Below, one piece after another: positions 8,032 through 15,906 of a DNA stretch of 64,000 bases. Numbering within the stretch: position 1 is the stretch's first letter; each line of letters opens with the position of its first letter. The notes beneath the pieces were generated by a model. That model saw only the letters and a list, made by a program, of their open reading frames with translations, searched no databases and had not been told where the DNA came from. This DNA comes from an uncultured Thermoanaerobaculum sp. (GTDB lineage: Bacteria; Acidobacteriota; Thermoanaerobaculia; Thermoanaerobaculales; Thermoanaerobaculaceae), in the NCBI GenBank assembly GCA_937934115.1, contig CALHAH010000030.1, positions 29,147-93,146 on the forward strand. Reading direction: 5' to 3'. The translations under genes and the position numbers were made by a program.

Positions 8032-8785
8032 TGAGGGTACGTTGCCGCCAGGGTCGGTCGCCGGCGCGGGTATTGCCCTCACAGCGCAAAACCTTTGGAA
8101 AACGCTGGGCACCGGCGCAGCAGCACGGGAGGTTTTACGCGACGTAAGTCTCACGTTACGAACGGGAGAGTTTGCTGCGCTCACGGGTCCTTCAGGCTCC
8201 GGAAAGTCCACGCTTTTGTATATCTTGGGCGGTCTTGACCGACCGGACAGGGGCAGCGTGGAGGTGGCGGGAGTACCGCTGCACACGGCCTCGGACCGCG
8301 AGCTGGGGGAGCTGCGCAACCGATACATTGGCTTTGTCTACCAGTTCCACTTTCTCCTGCCGGAGTTTTCCGCTTTGGAAAACGTCCTCATGCCCCTTTG
8401 GGCGCGGGGGGCAGGTTTTAAAGCCGAAGACCAAGCTTGGGCGGAGGAACTTTTGGCCCGGGTGGGTCTTTACGAAAAACGGAAAAAGCTGCCGCGCGAG
8501 CTTTCAGGGGGTGAACAGCAGCGGGTGGCTGTGGCCCGCGCCCTGGCGGGAAAACCAAAAATTGTTCTTGCCGATGAACCCACGGGCAATTTAGATTCGG
8601 CCAACGCCCGCAACGTGTACAACCTTTTCCGCGAAATTAACGAGTCCTTGGGGCAAACCATCCTGGTGGTCACCCACGACCCCCACTGGGCCGCTGCCTC
8701 AGACCGGGTTTTCCACCTGCTGGACGGGCAAATCGTTTCTGAGGAAGCGCGCAGCTCCACGGAAACAAAATACGGAGGAACGTAG
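8018..8785 (+). CDS. ABC transporter ATP-binding protein (LolD/MacB type)
   Basis: A 255-residue ATPase with Walker A GPSGSGKST (about 57-65), the signature LSGGEQQRVAVARAL, Walker B IVLADEPTGNLD and a switch histidine in VVTHD. I chose the GTG at 8018, which overlaps the permease stop by 14 bp, because GGAGG lies six bases upstream. The longer open frame back to 7901 is permease coding sequence read in another frame. It should drive the two FtsX permeases encoded on either side. Confidence 0.9.
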   Translation: MGKLDEGTLPPGSVAGAGIALTAQNLWKTLGTGAAAREVLRDVSLTLRTGEFAALTGPSGSGKSTLLYILGGLDRPDRGSVEVAGVPLHTASDRELGELRNRYIGFVYQFHFLLPEFSALENVLMPLWARGAGFKAEDQAWAEELLARVGLYEKRKKLPRELSGGEQQRVAVARALAGKPKIVLADEPTGNLDSANARNVYNLFREINESLGQTILVVTHDPHWAAASDRVFHLLDGQIVSEEARSSTETKYGGT

Positions 8786-8788
8786 CCT

Positions 8789-9844
8789 ATGCGCCGCGGT
8801 TTTGTACTGGTTATCCTTCTGCTAGCCTTTGGTTTTGTCACCGCTCGTCTGTTGACGTTGCGCATGGCGCGCCCCGCCGTAACGCTTGTACCGGTCACGC
8901 GGGGAACCGTGGTGGAGGCCGTATACGCCACAGGGCGCGTGGACTGTGACCAGCGGGCCACGGTCCGGGCTCGCCTGGCAGCACCTCTGCTGCAGGTTCT
9001 GGTGGGTCCCGGTGAAGAGGTCCGAAGTGGCCAGGTGCTCGCCATTCTCGACAGCCGGGAAGTTACTCTGGAGGTGGCGAGGACGGAAAAGGAGCTGGCT
9101 GCCGCACGGGCAGCCGCTGCCGAAGCGGAGGATGCAGCCCTCCGCCTGGAAAAGCTTTACGCGGCGGCGCTTATTGCTGAAAACCAACTCATCCGTGAAC
9201 GGGAAAGGGCTCGGGAGCTGAAGGAGAAAGCTGACGCCTTGGAGAAGGTCCTCAATCTCGCTCAGGAAAGAACCAGTTGGTCCGTCCTCCGCTCCCCCAT
9301 GGATGGTACCGTGGCTACCCTGGTGCGGCGCGCCGGGGACCTCCTGCAAGTGGGGGATGAGGTGCTCACAGTGGTGGATTTACGAAAACCTTACCTGCGG
9401 GTGGCGGTGGACGAAAGGGACTTGGGTAAGGTGGCACCGGGACAGGAGGCGCGCATCGTTTTTGATGCGTACCGCGACCAAGTTTTTGTAGGTGAGGTTT
9501 GGCGCATAGTCCCCACCTTGGACCGTTTGACCCGTTCCGCAGATGTTTTGGTGCGTTTGCCTGCGGGGGTTCCCCCGCTGAGCCTCGACCTTACCGCCAC
9601 CGTAAACATCGTCATCAAAAGGGTGGAAAACGCGGTTCTTGTTCCCAGCCTCGCCCTGCGTGGGACGGGCTCCGAGAGAACCGTACTGCGCCCCAACGCG
9701 GAGTGGGTGCTGGAGGCCATCCCCGTGGGCGTGGGGGTTTGCGACACCGAGCACTGCCAGGTCACCGCCGGGCTTCAGCCTGGGGAGCTGATTGTGGCCG
9801 AGGCTTCCAACTTCCAGCCCGGCACGAGGGTACGACGGCAGTGA
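8789..9844 (+). CDS. HlyD-family periplasmic adaptor (membrane fusion protein)
   Basis: A 351-residue protein. An N-terminal anchor (about residues 4-22) leads into a first half-lipoyl segment, a long alpha-helical hairpin rich in Ala, Glu and Arg (about 90-155), a second lipoyl half (SPMDGTVATLVRRAGD) and beta-barrel regions. Adaptors of this kind link inner-membrane exporters to an outer-membrane channel. It starts 3 bp after the ATPase gene and overlaps the next permease by GTGA. No outer-membrane factor is encoded nearby. Confidence 0.87.
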   Translation: MRRGFVLVILLLAFGFVTARLLTLRMARPAVTLVPVTRGTVVEAVYATGRVDCDQRATVRARLAAPLLQVLVGPGEEVRSGQVLAILDSREVTLEVARTEKELAAARAAAAEAEDAALRLEKLYAAALIAENQLIRERERARELKEKADALEKVLNLAQERTSWSVLRSPMDGTVATLVRRAGDLLQVGDEVLTVVDLRKPYLRVAVDERDLGKVAPGQEARIVFDAYRDQVFVGEVWRIVPTLDRLTRSADVLVRLPAGVPPLSLDLTATVNIVIKRVENAVLVPSLALRGTGSERTVLRPNAEWVLEAIPVGVGVCDTEHCQVTAGLQPGELIVAEASNFQPGTRVRRQ

Positions 9845-11091
9845 GGATCCACTTCCGCATTGCCGAAGCCCAACTGCGCCAGCGTCCGCGCCGGTCTTTG
9901 GTGGCGCTTTCTTCGGTAACGGTGGGCACAGGCATGCTCATCGTCACGCTTTCACTTACCGCTGGGCTTTCCGAGGATTTCCTGGAAAAGACCATTCAAA
10001 CCTCGGCCCACATGGAGGTGCTCCCGCGCCTGGCCGAAAACCGAGCCGAAACCATAAAGGGGCGTGACGAGCTGGTTGCCCTGGCGCGCCACCGCGTCCC
10101 CGAGGAAAAACAAACGGTTCGTCCCCTGCCCAAGATCTTGGCCCTGGCGCGGCGCTTGCCCGGAGTGGTGGTGGCCACGCCGGCAGTGGAAGCGCAAGCG
10201 GTGCTGTTTTACGGCACCACCCGACAGCCGGCGCTGCTTTCCGGCGTGGTCCCCTGGGAGGAGGCACGCGTAACCATTTTGCCTCGACGGGTGGTGGCGG
10301 GGCAGTGGCAGGACCTGGAAAGAAACCGAGATGGGGTGGTTCTGGGGTCAGGGTTGGCAAAAAACTTGGGGGTGCAGGTGGGTTCTCCGGTGCGGGCGCA
10401 GGGATCTCAGGGTACGGTCGTGGCCCTTCGCGTCGTGGCTGTGGTGCAAACGGGTCTTGCCTCGGTGGATAAGTTTCTAGCCCTCGTGAACTTGGATCGT
10501 GCCCAGGCGCTCATGGGTTTAACCAGCGACCAAGCAACCAAGGTTCGCATACGCTTGAAAGACCCCTGGGCGGCGGCGAGCCTGGCACGGCAAGCCGAAA
10601 CGCTTTTAGGTTACCAGTGCGTTTCCTGGCAAGAGCGCGCTGCAGCGCAAATTGACTCCTTTGACCGACAAAACCTCATTACCAGGGTTTTGGTTTTTTT
10701 CACCATGTTGGTGGCCGCCTTTGGCGTGGCTAACGTTCTCGTGCAAATTGTCTCAGAAAAACGGCGCGATATTGCCATCTTGCGCGCTGTGGGCTTTGAC
10801 AGTGCGGACATTGCCCTGATTTACCTCATCCAAGGCTCACTCCTGGGGCTTTTGGGGGCTGCCCTCGGGTGGGGGCTGGGGGCCCTCCTGATACGCGTCG
10901 TGGCAGCCATTCCCGTTAATTTTGGGGAGGCGGCCCTTTTGCAAAACGAAAACCTGCGCATGGCCGAGCACCCCTGGTTTTACCTTGTGGCTTTGCTCCT
11001 GGCCTTGGTGGTGTGCACCATTGGTGCCGCCCAGCCGGCAAGGGCGGCCGCGCGCCTGCTCCCCACGGCCATCCTGCGCGGAGAGCGGTAA
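9841..11091 (+). CDS. ABC transporter permease, FtsX/MacB type (second permease)
   Basis: A 416-residue FtsX-type permease, clearly homologous to but different from the one at 6766. It has an N-terminal helix (about 18-40), a large periplasmic domain and three C-terminal helices with the shared signature SEKRRDIAILRAVGF. The GTG at 9841 overlaps the adaptor stop (GTGA). Two non-identical permeases with one ATPase suggest a heterodimeric core like LolCDE, here combined with an HlyD adaptor as in DevBCA-type exporters. Confidence 0.85.
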   Translation: MRIHFRIAEAQLRQRPRRSLVALSSVTVGTGMLIVTLSLTAGLSEDFLEKTIQTSAHMEVLPRLAENRAETIKGRDELVALARHRVPEEKQTVRPLPKILALARRLPGVVVATPAVEAQAVLFYGTTRQPALLSGVVPWEEARVTILPRRVVAGQWQDLERNRDGVVLGSGLAKNLGVQVGSPVRAQGSQGTVVALRVVAVVQTGLASVDKFLALVNLDRAQALMGLTSDQATKVRIRLKDPWAAASLARQAETLLGYQCVSWQERAAAQIDSFDRQNLITRVLVFFTMLVAAFGVANVLVQIVSEKRRDIAILRAVGFDSADIALIYLIQGSLLGLLGAALGWGLGALLIRVVAAIPVNFGEAALLQNENLRMAEHPWFYLVALLLALVVCTIGAAQPARAAARLLPTAILRGER

Positions 11092-11394
11092 AACAAGCGC
11101 CCAAAACGCCCGCCACCAAAAACTGGTTACAGGCTAGCCGTGCGAGCCCCAGGGTACGGCCTTCGGGCTGGTCTCGGGAGGCCATGCTTTTGAGAAAAGC
11201 ACCCACGTTTTTCACCGCGTTCCCTTGCCGCCACGGCCGGACCCTGCTAGCCTGCGCATGGCAACGGCAATGGCGCCCCGAGGTACGTCCCAGGCTTCCA
11301 AACTGAGGCCAAAGCAGCCCGCGGTGCGGGTCACCCCTGGTGCAATTACCTTCGGGGGAAAGCCTCGTTTTCTGGGTTTTTCCCCACTGCAACC
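11092..11394. other. Intergenic region after the ABC operon
   Basis: About 300 bp with no credible gene on either strand. It contains the terminator candidate at 11185-11212. The remainder is GC-rich with short hairpins and presumably carries the photolyase promoter, which I could not locate. Confidence 0.5.
11185..11212 (+). terminator. Candidate terminator of the ABC exporter operon
   Basis: A perfect 7-bp stem TGCTTTT/AAAAGCA with a 3-nt loop (11185-11201). A TTTTT run follows six bases later (11208-11212). The stem is AT-rich and the T-run is offset, so strength is doubtful. Confidence 0.4.
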
Positions 11395-12651
11395 ATGAAC
11401 CTTGTGTGGCATCGCTCCGATTTGCGTCTGGCCGATCATCCGGCGGTTGCCGAGGCAAGCAAAGGGGGAGCTTGGGTTGGGCTTGTGGTTTTGGACCCCA
11501 ACAACCTCAAAACCACCCCGCGGCGTCGGGCGTGGTTTTTGGAAAACGTTCGCCGGCTGCGCGAGGCGTACCGGGCGCGGGGCGGGGGTCTTTGGGTCTG
11601 CCAAGGATACCCCTGGGAACAGGTGCCCGCCGTGGTGCGCACGCTGAAGGCCCATGCAGTTTACGCGCTTGCAAGTTACACCCCTTACGGTCGCCATCGG
11701 GACATGAGGGTGCGGGAGGCGCTTGCCGTCCCCCTTTACCTCCTCCCTGCACCCCACCTCATCCCCCCTGACCTGCCCCGCGCCTACCGCGTCTTCACAC
11801 CCTTCAGTCGGCAGTTCGCTGGCCTCCATGCGCCTCTCCCCGCCCCGGAGTCCCTGCCCCCCGCGGCAGAAGAGGGTGAACTTCCCGAGGAAAGCTCGGA
11901 TGTCCTGCTACCACCCGCTGGCGAAGAGGCGGCCCAGGCTGCCCTCAAGCAATTTGTGGCGCAAAAGCTGCACCGCTATCACGTGGATAGGGATCGCTTG
12001 GACGGGGAGGGGGGCTCCAGGCTTTCCCCGTACTTTACGGTAGGCGCCCTGAGCCCGCGCCAGGCCGCTTGGGAAGTCACGCGCTTTCAGGGTGAAGGCG
12101 CGAAAAAGTGGATTGCCGAGCTTTTATGGCGGGACTTTTCCTTTCATCTTCTCTTCCATTTCCCCGAGATGAGGGAAATGCCGCTCGACCCGCGCTTCGC
12201 GCGGTTACCCTGGGTGGAGGACGAGGATCTTTTCACCGCCTGGTATCAAGGGAAAACAGGGGTTCCCGTGGTGGATGCCGCCATGCGCGAGCTTTGGGCC
12301 ACGGGGTTTGTTTCCAACCGCGCACGCATGTTGGTGGCACAGTTTGCGGTGAAGTACTTGCTTCTCCCTTGGAAGAAAGCGGAGGCCGCTTTCAAGGACC
12401 TGCTTTTGGATGGGGATACGCCGCAAAACCTCCAGGGGTGGCAGTGGGCCGGGGGCTTAGGGGTGGATGCGGCACCGTACTTCCGTGTTTTCAACCTTGA
12501 GGAGCAGGGAAAACGCCACGATCCCGAGGGGAGCTGGCGGCGGCGTTTTGCCCCCGAGTACGCTTCCTACGCGGCGCAAGACCCCGTCGTGGATCTGCCC
12601 CAGGCCCGGCGGCGCTACCTGTCGTTGGCAGAAAAGCTGGTTCGCGGGTGA
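11395..12651 (+). CDS. phr: Deoxyribodipyrimidine photolyase (cryptochrome/photolyase family)
   Basis: A 418-residue flavoprotein that repairs UV-induced pyrimidine dimers using light. The N-terminal antenna-binding Rossmann domain begins MNLVWHRSDLRLADHPA. The C-terminal FAD-binding domain has WRDFSFHLLF, VVDAAMRELWATGFVSNR and QGWQWAGGLGVDAAPYFR, all typical of class I photolyases. It ends 43 bp from the convergent DUF523/DUF1722 gene. E. coli also pairs phr with a DUF1722 gene (ybgA). Confidence 0.93.
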   Translation: MNLVWHRSDLRLADHPAVAEASKGGAWVGLVVLDPNNLKTTPRRRAWFLENVRRLREAYRARGGGLWVCQGYPWEQVPAVVRTLKAHAVYALASYTPYGRHRDMRVREALAVPLYLLPAPHLIPPDLPRAYRVFTPFSRQFAGLHAPLPAPESLPPAAEEGELPEESSDVLLPPAGEEAAQAALKQFVAQKLHRYHVDRDRLDGEGGSRLSPYFTVGALSPRQAAWEVTRFQGEGAKKWIAELLWRDFSFHLLFHFPEMREMPLDPRFARLPWVEDEDLFTAWYQGKTGVPVVDAAMRELWATGFVSNRARMLVAQFAVKYLLLPWKKAEAAFKDLLLDGDTPQNLQGWQWAGGLGVDAAPYFRVFNLEEQGKRHDPEGSWRRRFAPEYASYAAQDPVVDLPQARRRYLSLAEKLVRG

Positions 12652-12694
12652 GGGAAAAGCCGCGGCGGTGGCAAGCAGGGCAGGGCTTGGGGCA

Positions 12695-13633
12695 TTACGA
12701 GGTTTTTAAGTCCATCAAGGCCTTGGGATACGGCTCGAAAAGTGCTTGCCTTTCCAAGTAATCGTCGGTGTACCGCAAAGTCCAAGAGCGAAGCAGGGCC
12801 AAGGGAGCCTCCAGGGGCACTTTTTCCGCTTGCAAGTCGGAGAGTAGGTCCAAAAAGTGCGCTTTTTCCCGGGAGGAGAGGTGTTTTTTAAAGTAACCCA
12901 GAGCGTGCAGCAGGGCATTGGTCATGGCCGGAAAGCGGAAGGGGAGGCGCGTGGCGCGCAAAAAGCCTTCCTCGTAGACGGGACGTACCTGGGGAAAATC
13001 CCGGTTGCTAGCCTCTGCCAGAAGCCTTCCCAAAAAACGCGTTTCCTTTTGGCTGTACGCCATGAGCAGCAGCTTGTATTGGGCGTGGAAGTCCATAAGA
13101 GATTTCAGATCACCCAGCTGCCGCAGGCGGGCCAAAGCGAAGATACGGGTGAAAAAATGCGAGCGAAGGCGGGCGTTGGTGAGCCTGCCCTCATCCTCCT
13201 TGGGAAGGTTTGGAAAAGTAGCTTCCACGGCCGCAGCAAAAAGACCTGATGTTTTGCCTACCATGCCACTCCCTTCGGCACGGGCGTAAAGCTTTGCATC
13301 CTTTAGAGCACAGGAGGGAGAACGGTTCTTAAGGAGAAACCCCTCCACCTGACCCACCTGGGAAAGAAAGGTACGGGCAAAAGCCTCCATGCGAGCGGTG
13401 AGGTCCTCCCCGCTTTTAGGCTGCACCATTCGCACCCCGTCACCCTCCCGCACCAAACGAACGGTGGGTCGGGGTACCCCTAAGCCAATTTCCACCTCCG
13501 GGCACACGGGTATAAAACTCACGTGATCCCTAAGTGCCGCCACCACCCGGTCGGGAATGCTTTCCCCCGAGTAGCGAACGGGTGCAAAACCCAAACACGC
13601 GCTCACCACCACCCGAGGCTTAGGCCAAAGCAT
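12695..13633 (-). CDS. DUF523 and DUF1722 two-domain protein (YbgA-like)
   Basis: A 312-residue protein. The N-terminal half is DUF523, with VSACLGFAPVRYSG, PVCPEVEIGLGVPRPT and the Cys/Ser-rich LLKNRSPSC. The C-terminal half (about 190-305) is the helical DUF1722 domain, with QYKLLLMAYSQKE and NALLHALGYFKKHLS. The ATG at 13631-13633 places VVVSACLG at the usual distance. Function is not established in detail; DUF523 proteins keep conserved cysteines. Genes of this pair recur beside phr, suggesting a role in DNA or UV-damage physiology. Confidence 0.85.
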   Translation of the reverse strand: MLWPKPRVVVSACLGFAPVRYSGESIPDRVVAALRDHVSFIPVCPEVEIGLGVPRPTVRLVREGDGVRMVQPKSGEDLTARMEAFARTFLSQVGQVEGFLLKNRSPSCALKDAKLYARAEGSGMVGKTSGLFAAAVEATFPNLPKEDEGRLTNARLRSHFFTRIFALARLRQLGDLKSLMDFHAQYKLLLMAYSQKETRFLGRLLAEASNRDFPQVRPVYEEGFLRATRLPFRFPAMTNALLHALGYFKKHLSSREKAHFLDLLSDLQAEKVPLEAPLALLRSWTLRYTDDYLERQALFEPYPKALMDLKTS

Positions 13634-13738
13634 GGGGACATTTTCGCAGAAAAGCGCACGGGGCAAACCCCCCAGCGATAACCAGCATCACCAGCGCATT
13701 TTCCCTTCGGAAACGCTTTTGCTGTTGCCATGACGGGC

Positions 13739-13759
13739 AAAACAGGAGCACAAGCTCCT
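13739..13759 (-). terminator. Possible terminator after rph
   Basis: On the minus strand a 6-bp stem AGGAGC/GCTCCT with a 4-nt loop (13744-13759) is followed by GTTTT. It lies about 40 bp past the rph stop. The stem and T-run are both short. Confidence 0.35.
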
Positions 13760-13797
13760 CTCCCGCGGTTTAAAGCCCCAGCGGGGCCAAAGGGGTG

Positions 13798-14568
13798 TTA
13801 CCCAGCCAACAGGGGCAGCTGCAACCGCTGCAGACGCGGGTTGAGCACCGCGCGCTGGGCGGCGAAAGCCTTTTGCAGACCTTTCTCCGCCAAATCCAAA
13901 AGATCGTCCAACTGCTTCCGGCGAAGGGGTTCCCGCTCGGCCGTACCTTGAATCTCCACGATGCCACCGCGCGCGGTGCCCACCAGGTTCAAGTCCACAT
14001 CCGCTTGGGAGTCCTCCTCGTAGGTGAGGTCTAGCAGGGGTTGGCCACGTATCAGGCCACAGGAAACCGCCGCCACTTGGTCTTTTACCGGCCACCCCGG
14101 CAGAGCCTTTTGCTCCCAAAGCCGGCACAGGGCCAGAACCACCGCCACAAAGGCACCGGTAATGCTGGTGGTGCGGGTGGAACCGTCAGCTTGCAGCACG
14201 TCGCAGTCCACCACCAACGTGCGCTCCCCCAGAAGTCCCAAATCGAGCCCGGCGCGCAAGGCACGGCCAATGAGCCGCTGGATTTCCGCCGAGCGTCCGG
14301 AAAGGGAACCCTTCACCACGTCCCTGGGGGTGCGCTCCTCGGTGGCCCGAGGCAGCATGGCGTACTCGGAGGTGAGCCACCCTTCGCCGGTGTCCCGCAA
14401 GAACGGCGGGACCCGGCCTTCCACGGTGACGTTGCAGAGCACCACCGTGTCCCCTGCCCGCACCAAAACCGAGCCTTCTGGGTACTTGACGAAGTCCAGG
14501 GTCAAGGATAAGGAACGAGGTTGGTCGAAGGTTCGACCATCACCCCGCACAGCTTGGGCTCCCCACAT
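13798..14568 (-). CDS. rph: Ribonuclease PH
   Basis: A 256-residue phosphorolytic 3'-5' exoribonuclease that trims tRNA 3' ends. It shows RGDGRTFDQPRS at the N-terminus, TVVLCNVTVEGRVPPF, a phosphate-binding GSLSGRSAEIQRLIGRALR, the DCDVLQADGSTRTTSI core and EIQGTAEREPL. It is the last gene of the amidase-GerMN-murI-rph operon and its start overlaps murI by 29 bp. A GTG at RGDGR is an alternative, shorter start. Confidence 0.94.
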   Translation of the reverse strand: MWGAQAVRGDGRTFDQPRSLSLTLDFVKYPEGSVLVRAGDTVVLCNVTVEGRVPPFLRDTGEGWLTSEYAMLPRATEERTPRDVVKGSLSGRSAEIQRLIGRALRAGLDLGLLGERTLVVDCDVLQADGSTRTTSITGAFVAVVLALCRLWEQKALPGWPVKDQVAAVSCGLIRGQPLLDLTYEEDSQADVDLNLVGTARGGIVEIQGTAEREPLRRKQLDDLLDLAEKGLQKAFAAQRAVLNPRLQRLQLPLLAG

Positions 14569-15388
14569 GCGGCCTCCCCGCGTCGCTGGTTTCGGTCACG
14601 TCCACCAGCTGGAGCTTTTCCGCCACCGAAGGAATGATAGCGGCAGCCAGCCGCCGCACCCGAGGGGCAGCGTCGGTGACCAAAAGCGTGACCTGCCCTG
14701 CTCTCTCCTGGGCCAGCAAGCCGTGACGCAGGAGCAGCTGTTCGGTTTGTCGTGCTACCTCGCGTCCGGCGTTGATGAGGGTTACCTCGGGACCCAAGGC
14801 CTGGGCAATGGGGCGCGTCAGCAGCGGGTAGTGGGTGCACCCCAGCACCACGGTGTCCACCCCCGCCTCCCGCAGGGGGGCAAGGTACACCTCGGCCACC
14901 TGATGGGTAATGGGGTGATCAAACCACCCCTCTTCAGCCAAGGGAACGAAGAGAGGACAGGGTTGGGTCACCAGCTGCAAGTCCGGACGCAGCGCTCCCA
15001 AAAACCTTTGGTAAACCCCGGAGGCAACCGTGGATTCAGTGCCGATTACCCCCACTACGCGCTGGGCCCGCTGGGCAGCCGCCTCAGCGGCCGGTTCCAC
15101 CACGCCCAAAACCGGCACCGAGAGCGCCTGCCGCAGTGCCGGTAGCGCCGCAGCTGAAGCGGTGTTGCAGGCTACCACCAAAAGCTTGATGCCACGGGCC
15201 ATGAGAAAGCGGGCCGCACCCAACGCGTAGCGGACGACGGTCTCCGGGGATTTCGTGCCGTAGGGTAGCCGCGCGGTGTCACCTAAGTAGATGAAGCTTT
15301 CCTCCGGCAGATGAGCCATGAGCTCGGCAAGCACCGTGAGCCCGCCGATTCCGGAATCAAACACACCTATGGGCAGGCTGTGCTTCAT
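14540..15388 (-). CDS. murI: Glutamate racemase
   Basis: A 282-residue cofactor-independent racemase that makes D-glutamate for peptidoglycan. It has GVFDSGIGGLTV, LGDTARLPYG and the two catalytic cysteines, C74 in VVACNTAS and C184 in LGCTHYPLL. The ATG at 15386-15388 overlaps the stop of the GerMN lipoprotein gene (ATGA). It is a wall-precursor gene in the same operon as a wall amidase. About 25 residues past the fold (ETSDAGRPHV) are encoded by DNA shared with the start of rph. Confidence 0.94.
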   Translation of the reverse strand: MKHSLPIGVFDSGIGGLTVLAELMAHLPEESFIYLGDTARLPYGTKSPETVVRYALGAARFLMARGIKLLVVACNTASAAALPALRQALSVPVLGVVEPAAEAAAQRAQRVVGVIGTESTVASGVYQRFLGALRPDLQLVTQPCPLFVPLAEEGWFDHPITHQVAEVYLAPLREAGVDTVVLGCTHYPLLTRPIAQALGPEVTLINAGREVARQTEQLLLRHGLLAQERAGQVTLLVTDAAPRVRRLAAAIIPSVAEKLQLVDVTETSDAGRPHVGSPSCAG

Positions 15389-15906
15389 GGGGCCACCAGA
15401 TCCCACCGCGGGGCGAGGGGGCGAGAAAAGTCCAAATGGCCCAGGGTCTTTACCTCTTTCCCCGCAAACAGCAGCTGCACCCGCTGCACGCTTTTGATGT
15501 TCAAAGCCAACGTGGTGGCAATGGAGGCTTGTAAAGCAAGCTCCGCTTCACTGCCCGTGACCACCGGCGGTGGGGGGGTGAGGTTCACAAAAACCGTGCC
15601 CTTACCGTCGTGAAACACCTCCTGTACCTCCGCCGGCCACCAAGCCGCCGGCGCCAAGGGGGTGCGTGGGCCGGCGAGGAGCTCCTGGAGAATGACCCGC
15701 GCCTGGGCCTCCAGGCCCGGAGGAAGCTCAGGAAGCTCCCTGGTTTCTCGATGGAGGAGCAAATCCTCACCAGGGAAAACCAAGACCACGAAGGTGGTTT
15801 GCCCGGGGGTAGGGGTAGGGCCGGGAACCGGAGGCGCCGTGGCCTGCCGGCGGCACGCGGCTACCCACACCACGACCACTAACGCCAAAGCTGCAGCGCG
15901 TTTCAT
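15385..15906 (-). CDS. GerMN-domain lipoprotein
   Basis: A 173-residue secreted lipoprotein. The signal peptide ends in a lipobox (VAAC), with the lipidated cysteine near residue 18, followed by a Pro/Thr-rich linker. The GerMN-like domain follows (FVVLVFPGEDLLLHRETREL and KGTVFVNLTPPPP, with a final hydrophobic LALNIKSVQRVQLLFAGKEV). GerMN domains also occur in non-sporing bacteria next to wall amidases. It overlaps the amidase gene (ATGA) upstream and murI downstream, so a role in envelope or wall turnover is likely. Exact function is unknown. Confidence 0.8.
   Translation of the reverse strand: MKRAAALALVVVVWVAACRRQATAPPVPGPTPTPGQTTFVVLVFPGEDLLLHRETRELPELPPGLEAQARVILQELLAGPRTPLAPAAWWPAEVQEVFHDGKGTVFVNLTPPPPVVTGSEAELALQASIATTLALNIKSVQRVQLLFAGKEVKTLGHLDFSRPLAPRWDLVAP

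Noticed and set aside
14024..15145. Long plus-strand ORF over rph and murI
   Set aside because: Both genes on the minus strand are unmistakable.
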